Below are positions 7,499 to 15,334 of a stretch of DNA of 52,046 nucleotides, in pieces. Numbering within the stretch: position 1 is the first letter of the stretch; each line of letters begins with the position of its first letter. Made by a program: the position numbers and the translations under genes. Location of the stretch: NCBI GenBank assembly GCA_021323265.1, contig JAJTCO010000047.1:1-52046 (forward strand), written 5' to 3'. A model generated the notes under the pieces. The model was not told where the DNA came from, searched no databases, and worked only from the letters and a program-made list of their open reading frames with translations. Origin of the DNA: Pseudoduganella sp. (GTDB lineage Bacteria; Pseudomonadota; Gammaproteobacteria; Burkholderiales; Burkholderiaceae_D).

Positions 7499-9745
7499 TT
7501 ATGCGCTCTGGCGCAGGTGGCGCCAGCCGAGGATCACGTCGCACACCTGCTGCGGCGTGATCGCGGCCATGCAGCGGCAGCTGTCCTTGTCCTGGCACTG
7601 GCCGCATGCCTGGGCCGCGCTCAGGTTCACGGCGCCGGCGCCCAGCGCGCCCCAGCGCGCGATGTCGATCGGTTTGATCGGCGGGAACAGGCCAAGCGTG
7701 TTGCGGCCGAGCGCCGCGGACAGGTGCAGCGGGCCGGTGCCGCTGGCCACCAGGCCGTCGGCGCGGCCGATCAGGGCCAGCAGTTCGCGCAAATCGAGCT
7801 TGCCGCACACATTGTGCACGTGGGGCAGGGCCAGCAGCCCCGGCGCCTGCTGCGCCAGCAGTTCGCCTTCGGCCGCGCTGCCGGTCAGCCACAGCCGGAT
7901 ATCGCCGAATGCCTGCAGCAGGTGCGCCAGTTGCGTGAAGTGCGACAGCGGCCATTCGCGGCCGTTGCCGTTCGACTTGGTGTGCAGGATCAGGTGGTAG
8001 CCCTGGTCGCCCAGCAACGCGTCGACCTTGGCGCTGGTGGGCGCTTGCAGTCCGTACAGGGGCCAGACGTCCTGCAGCGGGGGGATCTCGCGCAGGCCCA
8101 GGGGCCGCAGCAGTTCGAAATTGAGCTGGGCTTCGTGCAGCGCCGATTTCACGCGGCTAAAGCGTACCATCTCGTTGCAGGTCAGCCAGTGGTAGGCGCG
8201 GTGGCTGGTGCCGATGCGGCGCGCAATGCCGGCGCGCCACGCCGCCATGGCGATGCGGCGCACCGGGAAGGCCAGCAGCACGGTGTCGTAGCCCGCCGCG
8301 CGCAAGTGCTCCGCCAGGTCCGGCTGGTCTTCAATGGCGACCACCTGATCGACGTTGCGGCACTGGCCGACGGTGTGCGCGGCGTAGCGCCGCACCAGGA
8401 AGGTGATGTGCACGCCGGGGTAGCGCTGTTTCAGCCAGCCGGCGATCGGCAGGGTCAGCACCACGTCGCCGATATTGTCGGTGCGCGTGACCAGGATGCG
8501 GCGCGGCGCTTCGCTGGCGCTGCGCGTCATGTATAGGCAGATGCCGGCCAGGCTGCAGGCCATCGTGACGTAGAACAGCTTGGGCGCCATCAGCCAGAAC
8601 ATCGCGTCTGTCAGGCCGAAGCCCACGAAGCACAGCACCATCACCATGCCGGCCAGGGCCAGCGGCCGCTGGCCGCGTTCGGGCGCGTGCAGCATGCGGC
8701 GGAAGAACTGGAACGGCGCGATGTACATGGCGAAGAGCAGGCTCGCATCGAGCAGGCCGCCCGTCGCCAGGAAATGCAGCAGGTCGTTGTGGCTGCTGCT
8801 GTAGCCCAGTGCTGGCGACGGCAGCAGCGTGCCTTGGGCAACCAGCGCCCGCAGCGCCTCGTCAAAATTGTCGCGGCCAACGCCCAGCCACGGGTGTTCC
8901 ATGAACATCAGCCAGGATGCTTTCCACAGCTCCAGGCGAATGCCAACCGAGGTGGTGGCGTCGCCGCGCGCCAGGTAGCCCTGTACGTCGGAGACGGCTT
9001 CGGCGACGCGGCTGGCAACGCCGGTGGCGGGCACAAAATAGGCCAGCACGCACAGGGCGGCGGCCATTGCCAGCGCCACCAGCATGCGCCTGCCGTGCAT
9101 CTGGTAGCCGTAGCGCGCCAGCGGCACGGCCACCAGCGGCAAGGCGAGCCAGCCGCCGCGCGATTGGGAGAGGGCGGATGCGACGATGCCAGCCAGCAAG
9201 GCCAGTGCAGGAAGATAGCGCAACTCGCGCGAGGTGTTCAGGCTGCAGATCGCCATCAAGCCCATGGCCAGGGCCAGGTCGCCGAAGGTGATCGCGTGGT
9301 GTGTCAGTCCTTCGGCGCGCGGCATGCCCCACAACTGGGTTTGCAGCACGGCCAGCACGGCGGCCGCGATGGTGCCATAGCACAGGCCAAGCCAGAAATG
9401 GCGCACCTGCGGCCGCAGGTGATAGAACGCGCCGATGCAGGCCAGGCCGAACAGCATGCGTGAAGGGCCATCGAGCGTGCGCAGGGGCTGGCTGTCCGCT
9501 ACCATGCGCAGCAGGGAGAAAAGAAAGAAGGCGCCAAAAGCCAACATCATGGGGCGCAGCACATGCCAGTTGGTACGGTAGCAATCGCGCACGCCGTCGC
9601 GGAAATGCCAGGCGAACAACAACAGCGCCACGGCCTGGATCAGGCCCACGCCGAAAGAAGTGGTCAGCGCAAATGCCGGCAGGGCAAACACCAGGACGGT
9701 GGCAAGTAGCGGTGGCTTGGCCAATGGTTCGTGTGTATCCAGCAT
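7499..9745 (-). CDS. Fusion of O-antigen ligase-like membrane domain and GT9 (heptosyltransferase-like) domain
   Basis: One uninterrupted 748-residue frame joins two enzymes. Residues 1 to about 400 form a polytopic membrane region with the Wzy_C/WaaL hallmarks: ARYGYQMHGRR, then a periplasmic loop with RLELWKASWLMFMEHPWLGV and SSSHNDLLHFLATGGL. From about residue 413 (ILVTRTDNIGDVVLTLPI) to the end is a soluble GT9 domain with the paired Rossmann motifs (TKSNGNGREWPLSHF, GRADGLVASGTGPLHLSAAL) and a C-terminal cysteine cluster (CGQCQDKDSCRC). WaaL-type ligases join O-antigen to lipid A-core in the periplasm, whereas GT9 enzymes add core heptoses in the cytosol, so the fusion would link two faces of the membrane. 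It is divergent from waaF, which fits a lipopolysaccharide role. Confidence 0.85.
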   Translation of the reverse strand: MLDTHEPLAKPPLLATVLVFALPAFALTTSFGVGLIQAVALLLFAWHFRDGVRDCYRTNWHVLRPMMLAFGAFFLFSLLRMVADSQPLRTLDGPSRMLFGLACIGAFYHLRPQVRHFWLGLCYGTIAAAVLAVLQTQLWGMPRAEGLTHHAITFGDLALAMGLMAICSLNTSRELRYLPALALLAGIVASALSQSRGGWLALPLVAVPLARYGYQMHGRRMLVALAMAAALCVLAYFVPATGVASRVAEAVSDVQGYLARGDATTSVGIRLELWKASWLMFMEHPWLGVGRDNFDEALRALVAQGTLLPSPALGYSSSHNDLLHFLATGGLLDASLLFAMYIAPFQFFRRMLHAPERGQRPLALAGMVMVLCFVGFGLTDAMFWLMAPKLFYVTMACSLAGICLYMTRSASEAPRRILVTRTDNIGDVVLTLPIAGWLKQRYPGVHITFLVRRYAAHTVGQCRNVDQVVAIEDQPDLAEHLRAAGYDTVLLAFPVRRIAMAAWRAGIARRIGTSHRAYHWLTCNEMVRFSRVKSALHEAQLNFELLRPLGLREIPPLQDVWPLYGLQAPTSAKVDALLGDQGYHLILHTKSNGNGREWPLSHFTQLAHLLQAFGDIRLWLTGSAAEGELLAQQAPGLLALPHVHNVCGKLDLRELLALIGRADGLVASGTGPLHLSAALGRNTLGLFPPIKPIDIARWGALGAGAVNLSAAQACGQCQDKDSCRCMAAITPQQVCDVILGWRHLRQSA

Positions 9746-9885
9746 GAAACTGCGCTATCGAAAGCAGAGCGAAAAGTGCCCGATTATAGCAGTCTGGCCT
9801 GTCCGGCCGTCCGCCAGCGGCATGTTGTTGCCGATGCGGCAATCGGTAATAATGCCTGGCTACAGGAATGAATGGAATTGACAAA

Positions 9886-10917
9886 ATGAGCACGCAAACG
9901 CCCCGCACGCTGGTGATCTCGCCCAACTGGATCGGCGACGCCGTCATGGCGCAGCCGCTGCTGCAGCTGCTCAAGGCAGCCCATCCCGAGCGCCCGATCG
10001 ACGTGCTGGCGCCGCCCGCCGTCTCGCCCGTCTGGCGCCAGATGGCGGAGGTGGCCGAGGTGCTGGAAACCCCGTTCCGCCATGGCGCGCTGCAGCTGAA
10101 GGAACGCTGGCGCTATGCGCGCCTGCTGCGCCAGCGCGGCTACGCCGCGGCCTACATCCTGCCCAATACCCTGAAGTACGCGCTGATCCCCTGGCTGGCC
10201 GGCATTGCGCGCCGGGTCGGCTACAAGGGCGAGAGCCGCTATGGCCTGATCAACGTGATGCACCATGACGATACGCCGCCGCGGCCCATGGTGCCGTTCT
10301 ACGCGGCGCTGGCCGATGCGCCGGGCGCCGCGCTGCGCAGCGGCCTGCCCAAGCCGCGCCTGGCCGCCAGCGAGGCGCAGTTCGCCGCCGCCTGCGCCAA
10401 GGTCGGCCTGGACCCGGCGCGCCCGCTGGTGGTGTTTGCGCCCGGCGCGGAATTCGGCGGCGCCAAGCGCTGGCCGCCGGCCCATTTCGGCCAGCTGGCG
10501 CAGCACATCCTGGCGCGCGACCCGCAGGCCCAGGTGGCCCTGCTTGGCTCGCCGAAGGACGGCCCCACCTGCGACGAGGTGCTGGCCGCCGCCGGCGCGC
10601 CGGCCGGCCTGGTGAGCCTGGCCGGCAAGACCAGCCTGGCCGATGCCATGGCCCTGATTTCGCGTGCCGCGGCGGTGGTCAGCAACGACTCCGGCCTGCT
10701 GCACGTGGCCTCCGCCCTGAACCGCCCCGTGATCGCCATCTACGGCCCGACCGATCCCGACCACGCGCCGCCGTTTTCCGACATGGCCGCCTCCATTTCC
10801 CTGCGCCTGGAATGCTCGCCCTGCCGCCAGCGCGAGTGCCCGCTGGGCCACCAGAACTGCATGCACGGCATCAGCGCCGGCCAGGTCTGGCAAACCCTGC
10901 AGCCCATGCTGACGTGA
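9886..10917 (+). CDS. waaF: ADP-heptose:LPS heptosyltransferase II
   Basis: A 343-residue GT9 enzyme that adds the second L-glycero-D-manno-heptose to the lipopolysaccharide inner core in the cytosol. The N-terminus LVISPNWIGDAVMAQPLLQ is diagnostic for WaaF. Further motifs are FAPGAEFGGAKRWPPAHF, SNDSGLLHVASALNRPVIA and YGPTDPDHAPP, with a cysteine cluster CSPCRQRECPLGHQNC near the end as in other WaaF proteins. I prefer ATG 9886 by family N-terminus; ATG 9868 would add six residues. It is divergent from the WaaL-GT9 fusion. The stop overlaps the next gene's GTG in the sequence GTGA, which indicates coupled translation. Confidence 0.93.
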   Translation: MSTQTPRTLVISPNWIGDAVMAQPLLQLLKAAHPERPIDVLAPPAVSPVWRQMAEVAEVLETPFRHGALQLKERWRYARLLRQRGYAAAYILPNTLKYALIPWLAGIARRVGYKGESRYGLINVMHHDDTPPRPMVPFYAALADAPGAALRSGLPKPRLAASEAQFAAACAKVGLDPARPLVVFAPGAEFGGAKRWPPAHFGQLAQHILARDPQAQVALLGSPKDGPTCDEVLAAAGAPAGLVSLAGKTSLADAMALISRAAAVVSNDSGLLHVASALNRPVIAIYGPTDPDHAPPFSDMAASISLRLECSPCRQRECPLGHQNCMHGISAGQVWQTLQPMLT

Positions 10918-11603
10918 CGCCGCTGGTCCTCATTCCCGGCTACATGCTGGACGACGCGCTGTGGGACGGCCTGCTGCCTTGCCTGCCGCCGGAGCTGCCG
11001 CTGCATTTCGCCAGCCTGGCGCACGGCGACTCCATCGCCGCCATGGCGCAGGCCGTGCTGGCGGAATGCCCGGCTACCTTCAACCTGCTGGGCTTTTCCA
11101 TGGGCGGCTACGTGGCGCGCGAGATCGTGCGCCGCGCCCCGCAGCGCGTGCGGGCGCTGGCGCTGGTGGCCACCTCCAGCCGCGCCGACACCCCGCTGCT
11201 GGTCGAACAGCGCAGCAAGGCCGCGCGCGCCACGCCGCTGGGCGCCTTCCGCGGCCTGGGTCGGGCAGCCGTCGCGCAGTCGCTGCGGCCCGACAACGCC
11301 GCCAATGAAGCGCTGATCGCCCAGGTGCGCGCCATGGGCGAGCGCCTGGGGCGCGACGTCTTCATCCGCCAGTCGCTCATTGCGCGCGCGGCCGACACGG
11401 AGCAGCTGGCCGACATCGGCTGCCCGACCCTGGTGGTCGCCGCCGAAGAAGACCAGCTGCGCAGCCCCGACGAGGCGCGCGAACTGGCAAACGGCATCCC
11501 CGGCGCGCGCCTGGAAGTGGTGCCGCACGCCGGCCACCTGGTGCCGATCGAACAGCCGCAGGCGCTGGCCCGGCTGCTGGCGGACTTCGGGCTCTTCCGC
11601 TAG
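10914..11603 (+). CDS. Alpha/beta hydrolase
   Basis: A 229-residue soluble alpha/beta hydrolase. The nucleophile elbow GFSMGGYVAREI places the catalytic Ser at residue 62, and HAGHLVPIEQP near the end carries the catalytic His; the acidic residue is probably in the EEDQLRSPDEA stretch. The start is GTG 10914, which overlaps the waaF stop by four bases; a longer frame from 10812 lies inside waaF and is rejected. The substrate is unknown. Coupling to waaF may be only positional, since these small hydrolases occur in many contexts. Confidence 0.85.
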   Translation: MTPLVLIPGYMLDDALWDGLLPCLPPELPLHFASLAHGDSIAAMAQAVLAECPATFNLLGFSMGGYVAREIVRRAPQRVRALALVATSSRADTPLLVEQRSKAARATPLGAFRGLGRAAVAQSLRPDNAANEALIAQVRAMGERLGRDVFIRQSLIARAADTEQLADIGCPTLVVAAEEDQLRSPDEARELANGIPGARLEVVPHAGHLVPIEQPQALARLLADFGLFR

Positions 11604-11738
11604 CCATACGAAAGATGTAGCTATTGCGCGCTTTCGATGTCGAAAATGATATCGATCTTCGCAGAAATGGCATACCTCACCCCCCGTTCGCCTCTGCTAA
11701 CCTTGCCACCGGCATAACAATTCAAAGCGGAGACAGGC

Positions 11739-13574
11739 ATGCACAACTACAGGGGAGTAAAGCGCCTTGCGGCGCTGGCGTTGATGGTGACGGCATTGGG
11801 CGCGCAGGCGGCGGTGCCCCATTTCGCCGCGGTCGGCGAGCGCTTCGAACTCGATGGCAAGCCCTACGTGATCCGCTCCGGCGAGCTGCACTACGCCCGC
11901 ATCCCGCGCGCATTCTGGCGCGAGCGCCTGCAGCAGGTGCGCGCCATGGGTCTTAACACGGTGACCACCTACGTGTTCTGGAACATGCACGAGATGGAGC
12001 CGGGCCGCTTCGACTTCAGCGGCAACCTGGACCTGGCAGCCTTCATCCGCGCCGCGCGCGACGAAGGCTTGCAGGTGATACTGCGGCCCGGACCTTATGT
12101 GTGCGCGGAGCTCGACTTCGGCGGCTTCCCGGCCTGGCTGCTGCGCACGCCCGGCCTGCGCGTACGCAGCATGGACCCGCGCTTCCTCAGTGCCACGCAG
12201 CGCTACTTCAAGCGCGTGGCGCAGGAAGTGGCGCCGCTGCTGTCCTCGCGCGGCGGCCCCATCCTCATGGTGCAGGTGGAAAACGAATACGGCTCCTACG
12301 GCGACGACCGCGACTACATGGCGGCCATGCACCGCCAGCTGCGCGAGGCCGGCTTCGACCTGCCGCTGTTTACCTCCGACGGCCCCGATCCCACGCTGCT
12401 GGACCGCGGCACGCTGCCCGGCGTGACAGCGGTGGTCAATTTCAACGGCGGCGCCGATGCCACGCAGGAAGCCTTTGCCCAGCTGGCCGCCTTCCGCCCC
12501 AAGGTGCCGCGCATGTCCGGCGAATACTGGGCCGGCTGGTTCGACCACTGGGGCGAGCGGCACCACAAGGTCGATCCCGCCATGGCCGCGCAGGCGGTGG
12601 ACTGGATGCTGGGGCAGGGCATTTCCTTCAACCTGTACATGGCCCACGGCGGCACCAGTTTCGGCTGGATGCCGGGCGCCAATACCACGGGCACCACCTA
12701 CCAGCCCGACACCACCAGCTACGACTACGACGCCGCCATCGACGAAGCCGGCCGCCCGACGCCCAAGTTCCACGCCATCCGCGCCGTCATCGCGCGCCAC
12801 CTGGCGCCCGGCGAGCGCCTGCCGGACCTGCCGGCGGCCACGCCCACGGTCGCCGTGCCGCGCTTCACGCTGCAGGAATCGGTGCCGCTGGTGGAGACGC
12901 TGCCGGCGCCGCTGCCATCGCGCCTGGCGCGCCATATGGAGGCGTATGGCCAAGGCTATGGCTTCATCCTGTACCGCAAGCGCTTCAGCGGCGCCGCGGC
13001 CGGCAAGCTTGACCTGGGCGCGGTGCGCGACTACGCCCACGTGCTGGCGGACGGCACGACCATCGCCACGCTCGACCGCCGCCGCAACGAGAACGCCACC
13101 GAGATCAAGCTGAAGGAGGGCAGCACGCTCGATGTGCTGGTGGAGAACATGGGGCGCGTCAATTTCGGGCCGCACCTGGCCGACGAGCGCAAGGGCCTCA
13201 CGCGCCAGGCCAGCCTGGCGGGCAAGCCCCTGCTCGACTGGGACGTCTACACGCTGCCCCTGGCGGACCTGTCCGGCCTGCGCTTCAAGCCGGGCGCGCC
13301 CGCGCGCTCCGGCCCGACCTTCTGGCGCGGCCGCTTCCAGGCGAGCGGCCAGGGCAGCACCTTCCTCGACATGCGCGGCCTGGGCAAGGGCCACGTCTGG
13401 GTGAACGGCCACCACCTGGGGCGCTACTGGCGCATCGGCCCGCAGCAAAGCCTGTTCCTGCCGGCCCCCTGGCTGCGCGCCGGCGACAACGAGATCATCA
13501 TCCTCGACCTGGACGGCGCAGCGGAAGCGCCCAGCGTGCAAGGCCTGCCCGACCCCGTGTTCAGCACGCCTTGA
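11739..13574 (+). CDS. Secreted beta-galactosidase, GH35 family
   Basis: A 611-residue glycoside hydrolase family 35 enzyme that removes terminal beta-galactose from glycans. It has an Arg/Lys-rich start, a hydrophobic stretch and an Ala-x-Ala type cleavage site around residue 25, so it is exported. The TIM barrel begins FELDGKPYVIRSGELHYARI; LVQVENEY-type and SGEYWAGWFDHWG motifs give Glu183 as likely acid/base and Glu262 as likely nucleophile. The C-terminal third holds the beta-sandwich domains (GKGHVWVNGHHLGRYWRIGP). The ATG is preceded by AAAGCGGAGA. No sugar transporter or regulator is adjacent, so it is probably a stand-alone scavenging enzyme. Palindrome C follows the stop. Confidence 0.93.
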   Translation: MHNYRGVKRLAALALMVTALGAQAAVPHFAAVGERFELDGKPYVIRSGELHYARIPRAFWRERLQQVRAMGLNTVTTYVFWNMHEMEPGRFDFSGNLDLAAFIRAARDEGLQVILRPGPYVCAELDFGGFPAWLLRTPGLRVRSMDPRFLSATQRYFKRVAQEVAPLLSSRGGPILMVQVENEYGSYGDDRDYMAAMHRQLREAGFDLPLFTSDGPDPTLLDRGTLPGVTAVVNFNGGADATQEAFAQLAAFRPKVPRMSGEYWAGWFDHWGERHHKVDPAMAAQAVDWMLGQGISFNLYMAHGGTSFGWMPGANTTGTTYQPDTTSYDYDAAIDEAGRPTPKFHAIRAVIARHLAPGERLPDLPAATPTVAVPRFTLQESVPLVETLPAPLPSRLARHMEAYGQGYGFILYRKRFSGAAAGKLDLGAVRDYAHVLADGTTIATLDRRRNENATEIKLKEGSTLDVLVENMGRVNFGPHLADERKGLTRQASLAGKPLLDWDVYTLPLADLSGLRFKPGAPARSGPTFWRGRFQASGQGSTFLDMRGLGKGHVWVNGHHLGRYWRIGPQQSLFLPAPWLRAGDNEIIILDLDGAAEAPSVQGLPDPVFSTP

Positions 13575-13577
13575 AGA

Positions 13578-13634
13578 TTCGGGGTCAGCTCTGTCAATCG
13601 GACATTTTGTCCGATTGACAGAGCTGACCCCGAA
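13578..13634. repeat. Palindromic element C (27-bp perfect arms, 3-nt loop)
   Basis: Left arm 13578-13604 and right arm 13608-13634 are perfectly complementary, beginning TTCGGGGTCAGCTCTGTCAA. It lies between the GH35 gene and the convergent chemoreceptor gene. No T-run follows on either strand, so terminator activity would be rho-independent only in part. It shares its arms with the element at 15252-15333. Confidence 0.9.
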
Positions 13635-13658
13635 CTACGAACTAGAACTACGAACTAG
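13633..13658. repeat. Tandem 13-bp direct repeat
   Basis: Two exact copies of AACTACGAACTAG at 13633-13645 and 13646-13658. The first copy begins within the end of palindrome C and the second contains the original stop codon of the chemoreceptor frame (CTA at 13655-13657, read as TAG). This looks like a small duplication at the element boundary. Confidence 0.85.
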
Positions 13659-13756
13659 GCAAGCTTGAAGCGGCCGACCTGGCTGGTCAGGCGTCCCGCC
13701 TGCTCCTGCATGGCGCTGGCCGCCGCCGCCGCTTCCTCCACCAGGGCGGCATTTTG
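13655..13756 (-). pseudogene. Detached 3' end of the chemoreceptor gene (beyond premature TAG)
   Basis: After the TAG at 13759-13757 the same frame continues with [20 protein letters not shown] and ends ...RLTSQVGRFKLA at a second TAG (13657-13655). This is the usual end of the methyl-accepting domain, including part of the second methylation helix. The intact protein would be 511 residues. A single C-to-T change turns the expected CAG into TAG: the second chemoreceptor in this window reads [19 protein letters not shown] at the same place. Confidence 0.85.
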
Positions 13757-15190
13757 CTACGTCACGTTGTCCAGCTGGGCGATGGCCTGGTTGACCTGCT
13801 CGATGCCCGCCGTCTGCTCGGTGCTGGCGCCGGCGATCTCCGACATGATGGCGGTGACGCGCTCGATGCTGGCCACCACTTCGCCCATCGTGCTGCCGGC
13901 CTGGTCCACCAGCGCGCTGCCCGCGTGCACCTGCTGCACGGTATTGGTGATCAGCTCCTTGATCTCGCCCGCGGCTTGCGCGCTGCGCTGGGCCAGGTTG
14001 CGCACTTCCGAGGCCACGACCGCGAAGCCGCGCCCCTGCTCGCCGGCGCGCGCCGCTTCGACCGCCGCATTCAGCGCCAGGATATTGGTCTGGAACGCAA
14101 TGCCGTCGATGACGCCGATGATGTCCACGATCTTGGTCGATGCCGCATTGATCGATCCCATGGTGCTGACCACCTTGCCCACCACGCTGCCGCCGCGCGA
14201 GGCCACGTCGGAAGCGGTGGCCGCCAGTTCCCTTGCGGTACGCGCATTGTCGGCATTGTTGCGCACGGCGGAAGTCAGCTCCTCCATCGACGCCGCGGTT
14301 TCCTCCAGCGTGCTGGCCTGATGCTCGGTGCGCGTCGACAGGTCATGGTTGCCGGAGGCGATCTGCTGCGACGCGGTAGCGATGCTCTCCGTCCCGTGCC
14401 GCACCTCGGCCACGATGCCGGCCAGGCTGTCGTTCATGGCCTTCAAGGCCTTCAGCAGCTGGCCCGCCTCGTCCTCGCCGTGCGCTTCGATGCGGCGGCT
14501 CAAGTCCCCGTCCGCCACGGTTTGCGCGATCTGCACCGCGGCACTGAGGGGGCGCACGATGGAGCGCGTGGTCATCCACGCAAAGCCCACGCCCAGCGCC
14601 ACCGCCGCCACGCCGAGCGCGATCAGCATGTCGCGGCCGCTGCGGTTGCCGGCCTGGATTTCCGCAGCGACAGCGTCAAGATTGCTCTGCTCGGCCCGGG
14701 TCACCTCGTCCAGCGCATCGAGGTAGACCACGCGGCGCGCCTCCATATCGATGAACAGGCGGGCCGCGGTTTCCGCATCGCCGTCCGCCTTGGCCTTGTA
14801 GACCGCCTTGCGCTGGTCGACATAGGCCTTGCGGCTGGCCAGCACCTTTTCGTACGCCGCGCGCGAGGGCGGGTGGGTCAAGAGCTTGCCCAGCAGGTCC
14901 TGGATTTCCGTTGCACGGCCCGAGGCGGCAGCCATCTGTGCCTCAATGGCTTTCTGCTGGAGCGGGTCGCTCACCATGTAGGCCGCCGTCGTGCGCGCCG
15001 CATTGACCTCGACCACCTTCTGCCATTCCGCGACCAGGCGCTCGTTGCGCACGTTCTGCGCCACCAGTGCCCCGGTTTTCGCGCTGGCGCTTTGCAGCCG
15101 CACGATACCTACCACCGTCATCGCGGCCAGCAGCGCCAATACCACGGCGAACGCCAGGCCCAGGCGGGTGCCTATCCTCAGGTTCTTCAT
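13757..15190 (-). CDS. Methyl-accepting chemotaxis protein, truncated by in-frame TAG
   Basis: A membrane chemoreceptor, 477 residues as encoded. There is a first membrane segment (residues 10-30), a four-helix-bundle periplasmic sensor to about residue 190, a second membrane segment, a HAMP domain ([20 protein letters not shown]) and the cytoplasmic signalling domain with its conserved hairpin tip ([20 protein letters not shown] then [20 protein letters not shown]). The frame stops at LDNVT, about 34 residues early, so part of the methylation helix is lost. ATG 15190 has GGAGAGG as ribosome binding site; the longer open frame to 15271 starts in palindrome D. It may be inactive or altered in adaptation, or the stop may be a sequencing error. 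Palindromes C and D bracket the gene. Confidence 0.9.
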   Translation of the reverse strand: MKNLRIGTRLGLAFAVVLALLAAMTVVGIVRLQSASAKTGALVAQNVRNERLVAEWQKVVEVNAARTTAAYMVSDPLQQKAIEAQMAAASGRATEIQDLLGKLLTHPPSRAAYEKVLASRKAYVDQRKAVYKAKADGDAETAARLFIDMEARRVVYLDALDEVTRAEQSNLDAVAAEIQAGNRSGRDMLIALGVAAVALGVGFAWMTTRSIVRPLSAAVQIAQTVADGDLSRRIEAHGEDEAGQLLKALKAMNDSLAGIVAEVRHGTESIATASQQIASGNHDLSTRTEHQASTLEETAASMEELTSAVRNNADNARTARELAATASDVASRGGSVVGKVVSTMGSINAASTKIVDIIGVIDGIAFQTNILALNAAVEAARAGEQGRGFAVVASEVRNLAQRSAQAAGEIKELITNTVQQVHAGSALVDQAGSTMGEVVASIERVTAIMSEIAGASTEQTAGIEQVNQAIAQLDNVT

Positions 15191-15251
15191 GATTTTTTTC
15201 CTCTCCAAGGCGAAACCGGCTTGTACTTGAAAATGTACCACGCAGAAAAAA

Positions 15252-15333
15252 TTCGGGGTCAGCTCTGTCAATCGGACACGGGCTCAGCCGCAGGCGGCTG
15301 AGCCCGTGTCCGATTGACAGAGCTGACCCCGAA
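15252..15333 (-). terminator. Palindromic element D (40-bp perfect arms), terminator of the rng operon
   Basis: Arms 15252-15291 and 15294-15333 are perfectly complementary with a 2-nt loop. The outer part equals the arms of element C; the inner part GACACGGGCTCAGCC is shared with elements A and B. Read on the minus strand, right after the rng stop at 15335, the hairpin is followed by AATTTTTT (15251-15244), so it has the form of an intrinsic terminator. The chemoreceptor gene begins 61 nt further on. Confidence 0.85.
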
Positions 15334-15334
15334 C

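Noticed and set aside
13665..15301. Plus-strand open frames opposite the chemoreceptor
   Set aside because: Shadow frames; the minus strand carries conserved chemoreceptor domains even across the premature stop.
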